Shown one piece after another: positions 9,280 through 18,885 of a stretch of DNA of 64,000 nt (position 1 is the first letter of the stretch; each line of letters opens with the position of its first letter). The stretch spans positions 1 to 64,000 of the forward strand of contig JAOZKN010000002.1 of the NCBI GenBank assembly GCA_029935315.1. Direction: 5' to 3'. The notes beneath the pieces are model-generated. The model made no database searches, was not told the DNA's origin, and worked only from the letters and a program-made list of their open reading frames with translations. The position numbers were made by a program, and so were the translations under genes. The stretch comes from Desulfocapsa sp. (lineage in GTDB: Bacteria > Desulfobacterota > Desulfobulbia > Desulfobulbales > Desulfocapsaceae).

Positions 9280-9729
9280 ATGATAAATTTAGGAAATCTT
9301 TCCCCCGTTAAGGGAGCAAGAAAACAACGAAAACGTCTTGGCCGTGGACCAGGAAGTGGTCATGGTAAGACTGCTGGTCGAGGACATAAAGGTTTTAAGT
9401 CACGTTCAGGGTCTGGTATTAAACCAGGCTTTGAGGGTGGTCAGATGCCTTTGCAACGTCGTCTGCCAAAACGCGGATTTGTCAATATCAATAAAATTAA
9501 GTTCAGTCTTGTTTCTCTGTCTCAACTAGACAAACTTGACGACCTAAGCAATGTAACCACAGCATCACTTATTGAATCTGGAGTTGCTGATAAGGGACTG
9601 CCTGTGAAAATACTTGCCAATGGTGAGATCACGAAGGCGGTTACCGTAACAGTTGATAAAGTGAGCGCCGGGGCAAAAGCAAAAATTGAAGCTGCTGGTG
9701 GTAAAGTAGTCGAAGCCACAACGGAATAG
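9280..9729 (+). CDS. rplO: Ribosomal protein L15
   Basis: Late-assembly 50S protein L15. The ATG at 9280 follows GAGGAGG (9267-9273), inside the end of rpmD, and gives 149 residues; a longer frame upstream is not needed. The glycine/arginine-rich N-terminal arm (KRLGRGPGSGHGKTAGRGHKG) and PLQRRLPKRGF are characteristic. It is followed after 3 bases by secY. Confidence 0.96.
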   Translation: MINLGNLSPVKGARKQRKRLGRGPGSGHGKTAGRGHKGFKSRSGSGIKPGFEGGQMPLQRRLPKRGFVNINKIKFSLVSLSQLDKLDDLSNVTTASLIESGVADKGLPVKILANGEITKAVTVTVDKVSAGAKAKIEAAGGKVVEATTE

Positions 9730-9732
9730 ATT

Positions 9733-11025
9733 ATGAGCGGATTGCAGAACGCTGCCAAAACACCTGAGTTACGTAAGAAGATATTCTTTACACTCGCCAT
9801 GCTGGCTGTGTATCGAATGGGCGTGCAGGTACCTACTCCTGGTATCAATGGAGAGGCACTTGCCGCATTTTTTGCTAAAAATGCAGGGAATATTTTTGGC
9901 ATGTTTAATATGTTTTCCGGTGGTGCGTTGGAGAATTTCTCCATCTTTGCCCTGGGAATCATGCCCTATATCTCCGCATCTATTATTATTCAGTTGCTTA
10001 CAGTTGTCATTCCCCAGCTGGAGACCTTAAAGAAAGAAGGTCAGGCAGGACAGCGTAAAATTACCCAGTACACCCGCTATGGCACTGTGGGCTTGAGTAT
10101 TATCCAGGGTACCTTTATTGCCACCGGACTCCAGTCAATGGTTGGTCCCGGTGGAGAGCCGATTGTTCTTAATCCCGGCACGCCATTCGTTCTAATGACG
10201 ATGATAACACTCACTGCCGGCACATCTTTTATTATGTGGCTTGGCGAGCAAATGACAGAACGTGGTATCGGTAACGGTATCTCTTTGATCATTTTTGCTG
10301 GTATTGTAGCCCGGGGGCCATCTGCCCTGGTAAACTCCATTCAGTTGGTGAAGGCAGGAGAGATCACTCTCTTTTTCATCCCCCTGATTATTGCTTTTAT
10401 GGTCGCTGTTGTTGCAGTCATTGTTTTCTTTGAAACCGCTCAACGACGAATTCCAATCCAATACGCTAAGCGCGTTGTTGGCCGGAAAGTGTATGGCGGT
10501 CAGAGCTCGCATCTGCCTCTGAAAATTAATATCGCTGGTGTTATACCTCCGATTTTCGCCTCATCCATTATGATGTTTCCTGCAACAATTGGCGGATTTA
10601 TCCAGGTCGATTGGGTACAGGTTGTTTCTGCGGCAATGTCGCCTGGTACGATTTATTATTATGCTCTGTATATTGTAATGATCGTTTTCTTCTGTTTTTT
10701 CTATACGGCAGTAACATTTAAACCAGATGACGTTGCTGAGAATCTGAAGAAAAATGGTGGTTTTGTTCCAGGTATTCGTCCGGGAAGAAAGACTGCCGAT
10801 TTTATAGATAAAGTGCTGACCAGGCTGACTGTTGTCGGCGCTATATACTTAAGTGCAGTTTGTGTACTTCCAACAATCCTTATTTCGAAATTTAACCTGC
10901 CATTTTATTTTGGCGGTACAGCTCTGCTTATTATAGTTGGTGTAGCCATCGATACTATTTCACAGGTTCAATCGCAGATGGTAATGACCAATTATGAAGG
11001 TTTTATGAAGACGGGCAAGAAGTAG
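9733..11025 (+). CDS. secY: Protein translocase subunit SecY
   Basis: Central channel subunit of the SecYEG translocon in the inner membrane. It has 430 residues and ten predicted membrane segments. The conserved N-terminal PELRKKIFFTLAMLAVYRMG, the plug region around residues 60-75 and the cytoplasmic loop with RRIPIQYAKRVVGRK and SSHLPLKIN are intact. It sits at the distal part of the spc operon. In E. coli adk often follows secY in related operons; here map follows after 18 bases and adk is absent. Confidence 0.97.
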   Translation: MSGLQNAAKTPELRKKIFFTLAMLAVYRMGVQVPTPGINGEALAAFFAKNAGNIFGMFNMFSGGALENFSIFALGIMPYISASIIIQLLTVVIPQLETLKKEGQAGQRKITQYTRYGTVGLSIIQGTFIATGLQSMVGPGGEPIVLNPGTPFVLMTMITLTAGTSFIMWLGEQMTERGIGNGISLIIFAGIVARGPSALVNSIQLVKAGEITLFFIPLIIAFMVAVVAVIVFFETAQRRIPIQYAKRVVGRKVYGGQSSHLPLKINIAGVIPPIFASSIMMFPATIGGFIQVDWVQVVSAAMSPGTIYYYALYIVMIVFFCFFYTAVTFKPDDVAENLKKNGGFVPGIRPGRKTADFIDKVLTRLTVVGAIYLSAVCVLPTILISKFNLPFYFGGTALLIIVGVAIDTISQVQSQMVMTNYEGFMKTGKK

Positions 11026-11043
11026 GGATAAGGGCACTATTTT

Positions 11044-11829
11044 ATGATGGCTGCAGGTGGACAACAATCTTCCAAGCCCATTTTGGTTAAAACTCCTGAT
11101 GAGATTAAAATCATGCAGGACGCGAACCAGATAGTAGCTGAAGTACTTTCCATGTTACTCCGGGTTACCGAACCAGGCATTTCGACCTTTGATCTCGATA
11201 AAATGGCAGAGGAACTCTGTCGGAAAAGAAATTCGGTTCCTGCGTTTAAAGGGTACCATGGTTTCCCAAATAGTCTTTGTGTCTCTGTGAATGAGGAAGT
11301 CGTTCATGGTATTCCCAGTCGCAAGCGTAAACTGAAAAAGGGTGATATCTTATCCGTAGATTTTGGCGTTTGTTATAAAGGATTTTTTGGTGATTCAGCA
11401 GTTACAATTCCGGTTGGCAAGATCAAAAAGCCGGTACATGATCTTTTACGTGTAACCAGAGAATCACTTGAGCTAGGTATAAAACAGGTGGTAATAGGCA
11501 ACAGAATCTCGGATATTTCAAGAGCCGTACAAGATCATGGCGAAGCAGGTGGCTATTCCATCGTCCGCCAGTTTGTTGGACATGGCATTGGAGCATCCCT
11601 TCATGAAGGCCCTGAAGTACCTAATTTCGTCAGTAAAGGCCAGTCTCCGCGTTTGATTGAGGGAATGGTTATAGCCATTGAACCTATGATTAATATGGGT
11701 ACGCATAAGGTGAAGGTTTTACGTGATGGCTGGACCGTTATAACAGCCGACAAAAAAGTATCTGCTCATTTTGAGCATTCTGTAGCAGTGACAGCTGATG
11801 GGCCCCTGGTCCTAAGCACCAGGAATTAA
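11044..11829 (+). CDS. map: Methionine aminopeptidase, type I
   Basis: Removes the N-terminal methionine from nascent proteins. It has 261 residues. The five metal ligands are visible: Asp in SVDFG, Asp in GDSAV, His in GHGIG, Glu in IEPMI and Glu in FEHSV. The N-terminus has about ten extra residues (MMAAGGQQSS) compared with short type Ia enzymes, and the start could be either of two adjacent ATGs; the upstream AAGGG is modest. Its place between secY and infA is common in bacteria. Confidence 0.96.
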   Translation: MMAAGGQQSSKPILVKTPDEIKIMQDANQIVAEVLSMLLRVTEPGISTFDLDKMAEELCRKRNSVPAFKGYHGFPNSLCVSVNEEVVHGIPSRKRKLKKGDILSVDFGVCYKGFFGDSAVTIPVGKIKKPVHDLLRVTRESLELGIKQVVIGNRISDISRAVQDHGEAGGYSIVRQFVGHGIGASLHEGPEVPNFVSKGQSPRLIEGMVIAIEPMINMGTHKVKVLRDGWTVITADKKVSAHFEHSVAVTADGPLVLSTRN

Positions 11830-11830
11830 T

Positions 11831-11873
11831 TCTCACACAAATAGTAAAATATTACTTCTCTTTTGTGGTGAGA
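11831..11873 (+). other. Composite hairpin between map and infA
   Basis: The 98-base gap between map and infA folds into a composite hairpin. An outer stem pairs 11831-11841 with 11862-11873 and has one bulged G; an inner stem has arms AGTAA and TTACT around a 4-base loop. No T-run follows, so it is not a standard terminator. It may be a processing or stability element, or a control of infA; no function is shown. Confidence 0.4.
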
Positions 11874-11927
11874 TATATTATATTGATCCGTTTTGTGATC
11901 TGATTGTATTCGTCTCAGGAGTAGATT

Positions 11928-12164
11928 ATGGCCAAAGAAGAAGCCATTGAAGTTGAAGGAACGATTGTTGAGCCATTACCCAACGCAATGTTTCGTGTTG
12001 AATTGGATAACGGGCATAAGGTTCTTGCTCATATTTCAGGTAAGATGCGGATGCATTTTATAAAGATCCTGCCAGGTGACCGTGTCACCATTGAACTCTC
12101 TCCTTACGATTTGACCAGGGGAAGGGTTACATTCAGGGCAAAGAACAATAAAAAGAACAAATAA
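11928..12164 (+). CDS. infA: Translation initiation factor IF-1
   Basis: IF-1 is an OB-fold protein that binds the ribosomal A site during initiation. It has 78 residues, slightly longer than the common 72 because of a lysine/asparagine tail. [36 protein letters not shown] and the SPYDLTRGR motif are all conserved. CAGGAG precedes the ATG at good spacing. It lies 13 bases before rpmJ. Confidence 0.97.
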   Translation: MAKEEAIEVEGTIVEPLPNAMFRVELDNGHKVLAHISGKMRMHFIKILPGDRVTIELSPYDLTRGRVTFRAKNNKKNK

Positions 12165-12176
12165 GAGAGTAATCAC

Positions 12177-12290
12177 ATGAAAGTCAGGTCATCTGTCAAG
12201 AAAATGTGTAGTGATTGTAAGATATATAAACGTAAAGGTGTCGTTCGGGTCAGCTGTAAAGTTAAGAAACATAAACAGCGTCAGGGATAA
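12177..12290 (+). CDS. rpmJ: Ribosomal protein L36, zinc-type
   Basis: A 37-residue gene read directly from the sequence. The product begins [11 protein letters not shown] and ends KHKQRQG. It has the zinc ligands CxxC at residues 11 and 14, Cys at 27 and His at 32, so this is the zinc-containing form. AGAGAG lies before the ATG. L36 stabilises 23S rRNA in the large subunit. It sits between infA and rpsM, the classical place. Confidence 0.95.
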   Translation: MKVRSSVKKMCSDCKIYKRKGVVRVSCKVKKHKQRQG

Positions 12291-12345
12291 ACATCTCATA
12301 CAGGCTATAGTATTATACTAAGTCATCTATTAAGGAGCACGTATT

Positions 12346-12711
12346 TTGGCACGTATAGCGGGAGTAGATCTTCCAAAAAACAAACACATGGATCGTTCGC
12401 TTACCTATATTCATGGTATCGGACTTACATCTGCACGGCAAATTCTCGATAAAGTTGATTTGCCTTACACAATGAACAGTGATGATCTTGGTGGTGATGA
12501 TATCACCCGTATCAGAAAGATCATTGAAAACGAATATGTTGTGGAAGGTGATCGTCGTCGTGAAGTTTCTATGGATATTAAACGTCTGACTGATTCAGGA
12601 TCCTATCGTGGCAGACGCCACAGGATGGGACTTCCTTGTCGTGGACAGAATACCAAGAACAATTCCAGGACTCGTAAAGGCCCCCGTCGTGGTGCTGCTG
12701 GTCGTAAATAA
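12346..12711 (+). CDS. rpsM: Ribosomal protein S13 (TTG start)
   Basis: S13 in the 30S head makes bridges to L5 and the P-site tRNA. It has 121 residues. ARIAGVDLPKNK, YIHGIGLTSARQIL and the C-terminal RGQNTKNNSRTRKGPRR motif are clear. Translation starts at TTG 12346 after TAAGGAG (12331-12337). It is the first gene of the alpha-operon group (S13-S11-S4-RpoA-L17). Confidence 0.97.
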   Translation: MARIAGVDLPKNKHMDRSLTYIHGIGLTSARQILDKVDLPYTMNSDDLGGDDITRIRKIIENEYVVEGDRRREVSMDIKRLTDSGSYRGRRHRMGLPCRGQNTKNNSRTRKGPRRGAAGRK

Positions 12712-12733
12712 TATATTGAAACAGGTGTAAAGA

Positions 12734-13129
12734 ATGGCTGGAGCAAAACGTGCTGGTACGTCAAAGCGAAGAGTGAAAAAGAATGTCCCCGAAGGGATCA
12801 TTTATATTTACTCCACATTTAATAATACAATTGTAACGATATCCGACAAACAGGGAAATGTTGTCTCCTGGTGTTCGTCAGGTGTCCTTGGTTTTAAGGG
12901 GTCTCGTAAATCCACACCTTTTGCAGCGCAGAAAGCCATGGCTGAAGCAGCTGACAAGGCGATGGATATGGGGATGAGAAAGGTTGAGATTCGAGTCAAA
13001 GGGCCTGGTCCCGGTCGTGAAGCCGCCCTTAGAGCCTTAATTAATACAAGATTTGAAGTCAGTAAAATTGTTGATGTAACCCCCGTACCGCATAATGGCT
13101 GTAAGCCGCCAAAGCGTCGTAGGGTTTGA
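12734..13129 (+). CDS. rpsK: Ribosomal protein S11
   Basis: S11 lies on the 30S platform near the E-site mRNA. It has 131 residues. The glycine-rich [17 protein letters not shown] core and the C-terminal [18 protein letters not shown] signature are exact for the family. It starts at ATG 22 bases after rpsM. It belongs to the alpha operon. Confidence 0.97.
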   Translation: MAGAKRAGTSKRRVKKNVPEGIIYIYSTFNNTIVTISDKQGNVVSWCSSGVLGFKGSRKSTPFAAQKAMAEAADKAMDMGMRKVEIRVKGPGPGREAALRALINTRFEVSKIVDVTPVPHNGCKPPKRRRV

Positions 13130-13190
13130 TTTATCTTGTCAGATAATAAGTATCTATTTTTAGACTACAATACATTAATCGGAGAACTAA

Positions 13191-13820
13191 GTGGCTAGAT
13201 ATACAGGAGCTGCATGTCGTCGTTGCAGACGAGAGAATCTGAAATTATATCTCAAAGGTGATCGCTGTTATTCAGACAAGTGTTCATTTGAGAGAAGAGC
13301 TTTTGGACCAGGTCAGCACGGTCAGGCTCGATTTAGAAAAGTATCAGATTATGCAATTCAGCTTAGAGAGAAGCAAAAAGTTAAGAATATTTATGGAATG
13401 CTTGAAGGACAGTTCCGTAATTATTTCCACAAGGCTGATCTGCAAAAAGGCATTACCGGTGTCAATCTGTTGATATTGCTGGAAAGCAGACTCGATAATA
13501 CTATCTTTCGACTCGGTTTTGCCTCATCCAGAAAACAGGCAAGACAGCTTGTTCTTCATAATCATGTACAGGTAAATGGAAAGAAGGTTAATATTCCCTC
13601 TTTTCTTATCTCTGTAAATGATGTGATCAGTATCAAGGAAAAGAGCAGAACAAATAAATATCTCGTTGAATCCATGGAAGCAGTTGCCAGACGTGGAATT
13701 CCAACCTGGCTAGAGCTGGATAAGGATGCATTCAAGGCTACTGTTAAGGCCCTGCCGAACAGAGATGAAATTACAATGCCGATTCAGGAACAGCTCATTG
13801 TAGAGCTTTATTCTAAATAA
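13191..13820 (+). CDS. rpsD: Ribosomal protein S4, zinc-type (GTG start)
   Basis: S4 initiates 30S assembly and in E. coli is the translational repressor of the alpha operon. It has 209 residues. The N-terminal zinc site has Cys at about residues 9, 12, 26 and 31 (CRRC and CYSDKC), followed by the RNA-binding S4 domain around residues 99-165 ([14 protein letters not shown]). GTG 13191 follows CGGAGAA and gives the expected MARYTG. Confidence 0.97.
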   Translation: MARYTGAACRRCRRENLKLYLKGDRCYSDKCSFERRAFGPGQHGQARFRKVSDYAIQLREKQKVKNIYGMLEGQFRNYFHKADLQKGITGVNLLILLESRLDNTIFRLGFASSRKQARQLVLHNHVQVNGKKVNIPSFLISVNDVISIKEKSRTNKYLVESMEAVARRGIPTWLELDKDAFKATVKALPNRDEITMPIQEQLIVELYSK

Positions 13821-13877
13821 TCTTCGTATGGTCCCGTAACAGGCATATTGTTATTGGAAACCGAAAGTAGGATACTC

Positions 13878-14948
13878 ATGACTGAAACTGTTGAAGAGCC
13901 TGTTGAAGAAACAGCTGAAGAGACTCTCCCTATTTATCGTAATTGGCACGAGCTTATTCAACCCAAAGCACTAGAAGTTGATAAAGCAAAGCATACCAGT
14001 TCTTATGGAAAATTTGTTTGCCAGCCCCTTGAAAGAGGATTTGCTGCAACGATTGGTAATTCACTAAGACGCATTCTGCTTTCTTCAATACAGGGCACTG
14101 CTATTACCAGTGTTAAAATTGAAGGTGCTCTTCATGAGTTTACCTCCATGGAGAATGTAAAAGAGGATGTGAGTGAAATTCTCATAAACCTTAAGCAGGT
14201 ACGTCTCCAGTTACATTCTGATGAGAAGCAGGTTGTTACAATTGAGAAAAAGGGTCCCGGTACTATCACTGCTGCTGATATTTCCGGAAACTCTGCAATT
14301 GAAGTGATGAATGAAGATCAACCTATCTGTACATTAACAGGTGATATTGACTTTCATGCAGAGCTGACTGTTGAATGGGGAAAGGGCTATCAGCCTGCTG
14401 AAAAACAGGACAAAGAAACCCTTGCCATTGGGCAAATACCAATAGACGCAATTTTCACTCCCATTCGCCAAATTCAGTTTAAGGTGTCCAATGCACGTGT
14501 TGGCATGCAGACTGATTATGATAAGTTAATAATCGAGGTAGAGACTGACGGTAGTGTTAAGCCTGAAAATGCTCTCGCTTATGCAGCTAAAATTCTTAAA
14601 TTTCAGTTAACTACCTTTATTAATTTTGATGAAAAGGCGGTTGAGCCTGAAGTGAAGGAAGATGAGGGTGAAGATTTACCTCCCCTTAATCCTCACCTGA
14701 ATAAACCTGTTGAAGACCTTGAACTTTCCGTACGTTCGGCCAATTGTTTAAAAAATGCCGATATTAATTTTATCGGAGAGCTTGCCCATAGAACAGACCA
14801 GGAAATGTTAAAAACCAAAAACTTTGGACGTAAATCTCTCAATGAGATTAAAACACTTCTTGCTGATATGGATCTTACGCTTGGTATGAAAATTGAGAAC
14901 TGGACACCACCGGAAGTCACTGAAGAAGAAGACGATAAAGAATTATAG
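13878..14948 (+). CDS. rpoA: RNA polymerase subunit alpha
   Basis: Alpha subunit of RNA polymerase. The frame is open from a TTG at 13848, but ATG 13878 lies 5 bases after GTAGGA and is the better start, giving 356 residues. It has an acidic N-terminal leader, an assembly domain around residues 25-240 ([20 protein letters not shown]) and a linker rich in Glu and Pro. The C-terminal DNA-contact domain spans about 275-340 ([28 protein letters not shown]-like). It lies in the alpha operon between rpsD and rplQ. Confidence 0.96.
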   Translation: MTETVEEPVEETAEETLPIYRNWHELIQPKALEVDKAKHTSSYGKFVCQPLERGFAATIGNSLRRILLSSIQGTAITSVKIEGALHEFTSMENVKEDVSEILINLKQVRLQLHSDEKQVVTIEKKGPGTITAADISGNSAIEVMNEDQPICTLTGDIDFHAELTVEWGKGYQPAEKQDKETLAIGQIPIDAIFTPIRQIQFKVSNARVGMQTDYDKLIIEVETDGSVKPENALAYAAKILKFQLTTFINFDEKAVEPEVKEDEGEDLPPLNPHLNKPVEDLELSVRSANCLKNADINFIGELAHRTDQEMLKTKNFGRKSLNEIKTLLADMDLTLGMKIENWTPPEVTEEEDDKEL

Positions 14949-15003
14949 AAAAAATGATTATTATATATCAATTTTAATTTAAAATTGAGTTGAGGAAAGA
15001 ATT

Positions 15004-15390
15004 ATGAGACATAGAAAATCTGGAAAGGCCCTAAGTCGTACAGGTACTCACAAAAGAGCAATGGTACGTAACATGGTCACCTCTCTCTTTGAACATGAAC
15101 GTATCGTTACTACCACTCCCAAAGCTAAGGAAGTACGGAAGGTCGCTGAAAAAATGATTACCCTTGCAAAACGAGGTGATCTTCACGCCAAACGTCAGGC
15201 TTTCAGCTTTATTCAGAGTCGTGATGTTGTTGCCAAGCTTTTTACTGAGATTCAGGAGCAATTTGCGGATCGTAACGGTGGATATACCCGTATCATTAAA
15301 ACTGGTCAACGTCGCGGAGATGCTGCTCCAATGGCAATTCTCGAGCTGGTTGGTTATGAAGAAGATTTTGGAGAAGAGACCGAAAATTAG
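15004..15390 (+). CDS. rplQ: Ribosomal protein L17
   Basis: 50S protein L17, 128 residues. [19 protein letters not shown] and the [22 protein letters not shown] motif are diagnostic. GAGGAAAG precedes the ATG. It is the last gene of the alpha operon and is followed by a strong intrinsic terminator. Confidence 0.97.
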   Translation: MRHRKSGKALSRTGTHKRAMVRNMVTSLFEHERIVTTTPKAKEVRKVAEKMITLAKRGDLHAKRQAFSFIQSRDVVAKLFTEIQEQFADRNGGYTRIIKTGQRRGDAAPMAILELVGYEEDFGEETEN

Positions 15391-15414
15391 TCAAAGCTCT
15401 TTTCTGTAGTTATC

Positions 15415-15450
15415 AAGCTGATATGATTCTGTCATATCAGCTTTTTTTTT
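15415..15450 (+). terminator. Intrinsic terminator after rplQ
   Basis: A perfect 12-bp stem (15415-15426 with 15432-15443) with a 5-base loop is followed by ten T in 15441-15450 and a second T-run at 15453-15460. It closes the ribosomal-protein block. Confidence 0.93.
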
Positions 15451-15482
15451 CCTTTTTTTTGCTAACCAAAATGTGAGATTTA

Positions 15483-16247
15483 ATGAAAACACAAAAAGAT
15501 TTTCCGGAAGGAATGCACCCTTTAGGAAAAAAAGAAAAATTCTCATTTGATTGTCATCCAGGTGTCGATTGCTATATGAGCTGTTGTCGAAATGTTGATA
15601 TGTTTCTCTATCCCTATGACATCCTGCGACTGAAAGGATATCTGAACATCCCATCTCAGGAGTTTATGGAGAATTATACGGCTCTGGTCAAGGGGGTAAG
15701 TCATCCTTATTTTCCTGCGGTCATGCTGAGACTTGTTGACGACGAGAACAAATCCTGTCCCTTTCTCACAGAAGACGGATGTGGCGTTTATAAGGACAGG
15801 CCGTCTGCCTGTAGAACATATCCACTTGAACGAGGGGTCGATAGATCACCGGAAAAGGGGATGAATAGCGAGTTTTATCTTATGACTAACCATGACTATT
15901 GCCATGGACACTGTGAGGAAAAGCAGTACACCGTTAAAAAATGGACTAGAGATCAACGACTCGATGATTATAACATGATGAATGATTTGTGGGCTGAGGT
16001 CGACACAGTTTTTGGCAGCAACCCATGGGCAGGAGAAGGGAGTGGCGGGCCTAAACAGCAGGTAGCTTTTACCGTTTGTTACGATATTGATAATTTTCGC
16101 GTGATGGTGGCAAAACATTCCCTGTTAGAGCGTTTCACCATTCCCAAAAATCAAAGACGCAGGATCAAGGAGTCAGATACCGAACTGTTAAAATTTGGCT
16201 TTGAATGGTTGAAAAATTTCCTTGGAGCGCCATCATCTCTTGTCTAA
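15483..16247 (+). CDS. YkgJ-family cysteine-cluster protein
   Basis: Member of the YkgJ (UPF0153) family of putative Zn/Fe-binding proteins; 254 residues, no assigned reaction. The cluster is visible at residues 24, 30, 34 and 35 (FDCHPGVDCYMSCC) and continues with CPFLTEDGCGVY and CRTYPLERG near residues 92-112. Only a weak AGATTTA precedes the ATG at 15483. It stands alone between the rplQ terminator and the rpsB promoter and has no membrane segment. A metal-chelation or oxidoreductase role is family speculation. Confidence 0.85.
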   Translation: MKTQKDFPEGMHPLGKKEKFSFDCHPGVDCYMSCCRNVDMFLYPYDILRLKGYLNIPSQEFMENYTALVKGVSHPYFPAVMLRLVDDENKSCPFLTEDGCGVYKDRPSACRTYPLERGVDRSPEKGMNSEFYLMTNHDYCHGHCEEKQYTVKKWTRDQRLDDYNMMNDLWAEVDTVFGSNPWAGEGSGGPKQQVAFTVCYDIDNFRVMVAKHSLLERFTIPKNQRRRIKESDTELLKFGFEWLKNFLGAPSSLV

Positions 16248-16286
16248 TTATAAAAATTGTTTTCACTGGATTCATTGTGCAATAAC

Positions 16287-16315
16287 TTGCGTAAGTGAAT
16301 GTGCTATGGTAATAA
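16287..16315 (+). promoter_or_regulatory. Candidate sigma-70 promoter for rpsB-tsf
   Basis: TTGCGT at 16287-16292, a 17-base spacer and TAATAA at 16310-16315 form a good sigma-70 promoter upstream of rpsB. Transcription would start near 16322 and leave a leader of about 150 bases. That leader has two small hairpins: GTCTT and CCGT pairing with ACGG and AAGAC around 16340-16370, and CACCG with CGGTG around 16385-16400. Confidence 0.55.
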
Positions 16316-16472
16316 GAGAAGTTTGTTTGCATTTGAAATCGTCTTAATCCGTATTGGACGGGAAAAGACATAATACACACATCCCACCGTATTCCGGTGT
16401 TACTCCATTTCTGTTTACAGGATTGACGTAATGAAGGAGGGATGGACGCTTAACCGGAACTGGAGATATACA

Positions 16473-17300
16473 ATGGCAAAAGTAACAGTTAAAGAAATGC
16501 TCAAGGCTGGCCTGCATTTTGGTCATCAGACCCGACGTTGGAATCCAAAGATGAAACCATATATCTATGGACCGCGTAACGGTATTTACATTATCAATCT
16601 TGATAAAAGTAAAAAGATGTTTGATGTTGCCTCCGATTTTATTCAGGATGATGTTGCCAAAGGTGGAAGTGTCCTTTTTGTAGGAACCAAACGTCAGGCA
16701 CGTAATATTATTAAAGAAGAAGCCAAACGCTGCGGCATGCCCTATGTTGATCATCGCTGGCTTGGTGGTATGATGACGAACTTTCAGACCATCAAAAATT
16801 CCATCGATCGCCTCAAGTCCATTGAAGCAATGCAGGAAGACGGTTCCATTAGTCGTTTTCCTAAAAAAGAAATTATGCTTATGGAGAAAGAACGAATCAA
16901 GCTTGAGAGGAATGTTGGCGGTATTAAACATATGCGAAATACCCCAAGTGCCATTCTCGTTATTGATCCTAAGAATGAGAGTATTGCCATTAATGAAGCT
17001 AAAAAACTTCATATTCCCATAGTTGCTCTTATTGATACCAACTGTGATCCGGATGGTATTGATTTCCTGATCCCCGGTAACGATGATGCCCTTCGTTCCA
17101 TTCGCCTGATTTGTAATCAGATCAGCGAGTGTGTACTTGCTGGTCAGGCAGCAAAAGATGGTGAAGATGCAACCGATGAAGCTATGATGGCAGCCATGTC
17201 TGACGCAGGAGATGGTCAGGCTGCCAATGATGCAGCTGCAGCTGATGCTACCACTGAAGCTACCACCGAAGCCACCACTGAAGATGGTGCAGAAGCGTAA
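16473..17300 (+). CDS. rpsB: Ribosomal protein S2
   Basis: S2 of the 30S subunit. The frame is open from an ATG at 16431, but ATG 16473, after CTGGAGA, gives the conserved [18 protein letters not shown] start and 275 residues. [10 protein letters not shown], the LVVIDP-like [10 protein letters not shown] and ALIDTNCDP motifs are intact. The last 25 residues are a low-complexity Ala/Thr/Glu tail (repeats of ATTE). A hairpin separates it from tsf, as in many bacteria. Confidence 0.96.
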   Translation: MAKVTVKEMLKAGLHFGHQTRRWNPKMKPYIYGPRNGIYIINLDKSKKMFDVASDFIQDDVAKGGSVLFVGTKRQARNIIKEEAKRCGMPYVDHRWLGGMMTNFQTIKNSIDRLKSIEAMQEDGSISRFPKKEIMLMEKERIKLERNVGGIKHMRNTPSAILVIDPKNESIAINEAKKLHIPIVALIDTNCDPDGIDFLIPGNDDALRSIRLICNQISECVLAGQAAKDGEDATDEAMMAAMSDAGDGQAANDAAAADATTEATTEATTEDGAEA

Positions 17301-17339
17301 AGCATTTCTGACGCAACTGGCGTCATCTGTCTGAATTTT

Positions 17340-17370
17340 TACCAAAGGGGCTTGAAAGGCCCCTTTGGTA
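17340..17370 (+). other. GC-rich hairpin between rpsB and tsf
   Basis: A perfect 12-bp inverted repeat (17340-17351 with 17359-17370) surrounds a 7-base loop. There is no T-run on either side in the sense needed for intrinsic termination. It probably works as a processing, attenuation or stability hairpin that sets the S2 to EF-Ts ratio; this is inference. Confidence 0.55.
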
Positions 17371-17451
17371 TGTCTGCCTGAGATACTTGTTCTACAGCAA
17401 TGAAAAGAGGCAGCTATCATTAAAATTTGAATTAATGTTTAGAGGTTTGTT

Positions 17452-18045
17452 ATGAAAATTACAGCTAAAATGGTTAAGGATCTGCGTGATACAACAGCTG
17501 CCGGAATGATGGATTGTAAAAAAGCCCTTGGGGAAACCGATGGTGATTTCGATAAAGCGGTTGATCTTTTACGTCAAAAGGGGCTAGCCGTTGCTGCAAA
17601 ACGTGCTGGACGCGAAACATCTGAAGGTACCATAGAATGTTATATCCACGCAGGCGGTAAAATTGCTGCAATGGTTGAACTTTCCTGTGAAAGTGATTTT
17701 GTTGCAAAAACCGATGAGTTTAAAGAATTTGCCCGTAATCTTGCCCTGCACGTAGCCGCAATTAATCCTGTCGCTATTAGCAAAGAAGATGTTCCTGAAG
17801 ATATTATTGCTCGGGAAAAAGAAATTTATGTTCAGCAGGCACTTGATTCAGGTAAGCCCGAAAACATTGTTGAAAAGATGGTTGGTGGAAAAATGGATAA
17901 GTTTCTCAAGGAAATTTGTCTTCTCGATCAGCCCTATGTTAAGGACCCCGATTTTACTATTCAGCAACTGATCACCGATATAGTTGGTAAAATGGGTGAG
18001 TCAATCGCTGTGAAGCGTTTTTCACGTTTTCAGGTAGGTGCATGA
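17452..18045 (+). CDS. tsf: Elongation factor Ts, short form
   Basis: Nucleotide exchange factor for EF-Tu. With 197 residues it is the short form found in many non-enteric bacteria. MKITAKMVKDLRDTTAAGMMDCKKAL, with the TDFV-like exchange motif (SCESDFVAKTDEF) near residue 80, is clear. It follows rpsB and its hairpin and precedes pyrH, the conserved order rpsB-tsf-pyrH-frr. Confidence 0.96.
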   Translation: MKITAKMVKDLRDTTAAGMMDCKKALGETDGDFDKAVDLLRQKGLAVAAKRAGRETSEGTIECYIHAGGKIAAMVELSCESDFVAKTDEFKEFARNLALHVAAINPVAISKEDVPEDIIAREKEIYVQQALDSGKPENIVEKMVGGKMDKFLKEICLLDQPYVKDPDFTIQQLITDIVGKMGESIAVKRFSRFQVGA

Positions 18046-18114
18046 TTTTCTTTTGCGCAGCAGACTAGTTTCTCTGCTGTGCGTCTTTCCAACCCCCTCA
18101 TTTCAGGAGATAGT

Positions 18115-18825
18115 ATGGAACTAAAGTATAAGAGGATACTCTTAAAATTAAGTGGTGAAGCCCTTATGGGTGAAGACTTATTCGGTATCAATACTACGGT
18201 TCTTGATGGTATCTCTGCAGAGATTAAAGAGATTGTTGATCTTGGCGTCGAGATGGGAATCGTTATAGGTGCCGGCAATATCTTTCGTGGTGTAAAAGGT
18301 GCCAGTCAGGGGATGGATAGAACTGCTGCTGACAACATGGGTATGCTTGCCACAGTTATAAACTCACTGGCACTGCAGGACGCCCTTGAACGAGCAGGCG
18401 TTGTAACCAGGGTGATGTCCGCTATCCCCATGCGTCTCGTTTGTGAACCGTATATCAGGCGCCGTGCAACTAGGCATCTTGAAAAAGGAAGGGCTGTTAT
18501 CTTTGCTGCAGGGACTGGTAATCCCTATTTTACCACTGATTCTGCCGGTGTTCTTCGTGCTCTTGAGATCGATGCGGATATCATTATCAAGGCGACTAAG
18601 GTTGATGGCGTTTATGATAAAGACCCCGTTCAGCATAGTGATGCGGTGAAGTATGAAACACTGAGCTATGACGATGTCCTGACAAAGAATTTGCGTGTTA
18701 TGGACGCTGCAGGTATCGCTCTCGCCAAGGAAGACGCTAAACCCATAATGGTACTCAATATGACCACCTCAGGAAATATCAAAAAAGCGGTTAAGGGTGA
18801 GAAAGTAGGGACTGTTATTCGCTAG
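18115..18825 (+). CDS. pyrH: Uridylate kinase
   Basis: Phosphorylates UMP to UDP, the entry step to UTP and CTP. ATG 18115 follows AGGAGA (18105-18110) and gives 236 residues; the frame opens 12 codons earlier without a site. [22 protein letters not shown] and the [11 protein letters not shown] motif are amino-acid-kinase-family hallmarks. It lies between tsf and frr. Confidence 0.96.
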   Translation: MELKYKRILLKLSGEALMGEDLFGINTTVLDGISAEIKEIVDLGVEMGIVIGAGNIFRGVKGASQGMDRTAADNMGMLATVINSLALQDALERAGVVTRVMSAIPMRLVCEPYIRRRATRHLEKGRAVIFAAGTGNPYFTTDSAGVLRALEIDADIIIKATKVDGVYDKDPVQHSDAVKYETLSYDDVLTKNLRVMDAAGIALAKEDAKPIMVLNMTTSGNIKKAVKGEKVGTVIR

Positions 18826-18885
18826 CCGCAGTAAGCGCTGGAGGATATTGTTACGGACCATAGAAGCATCTAAGGAGACTTGAAG

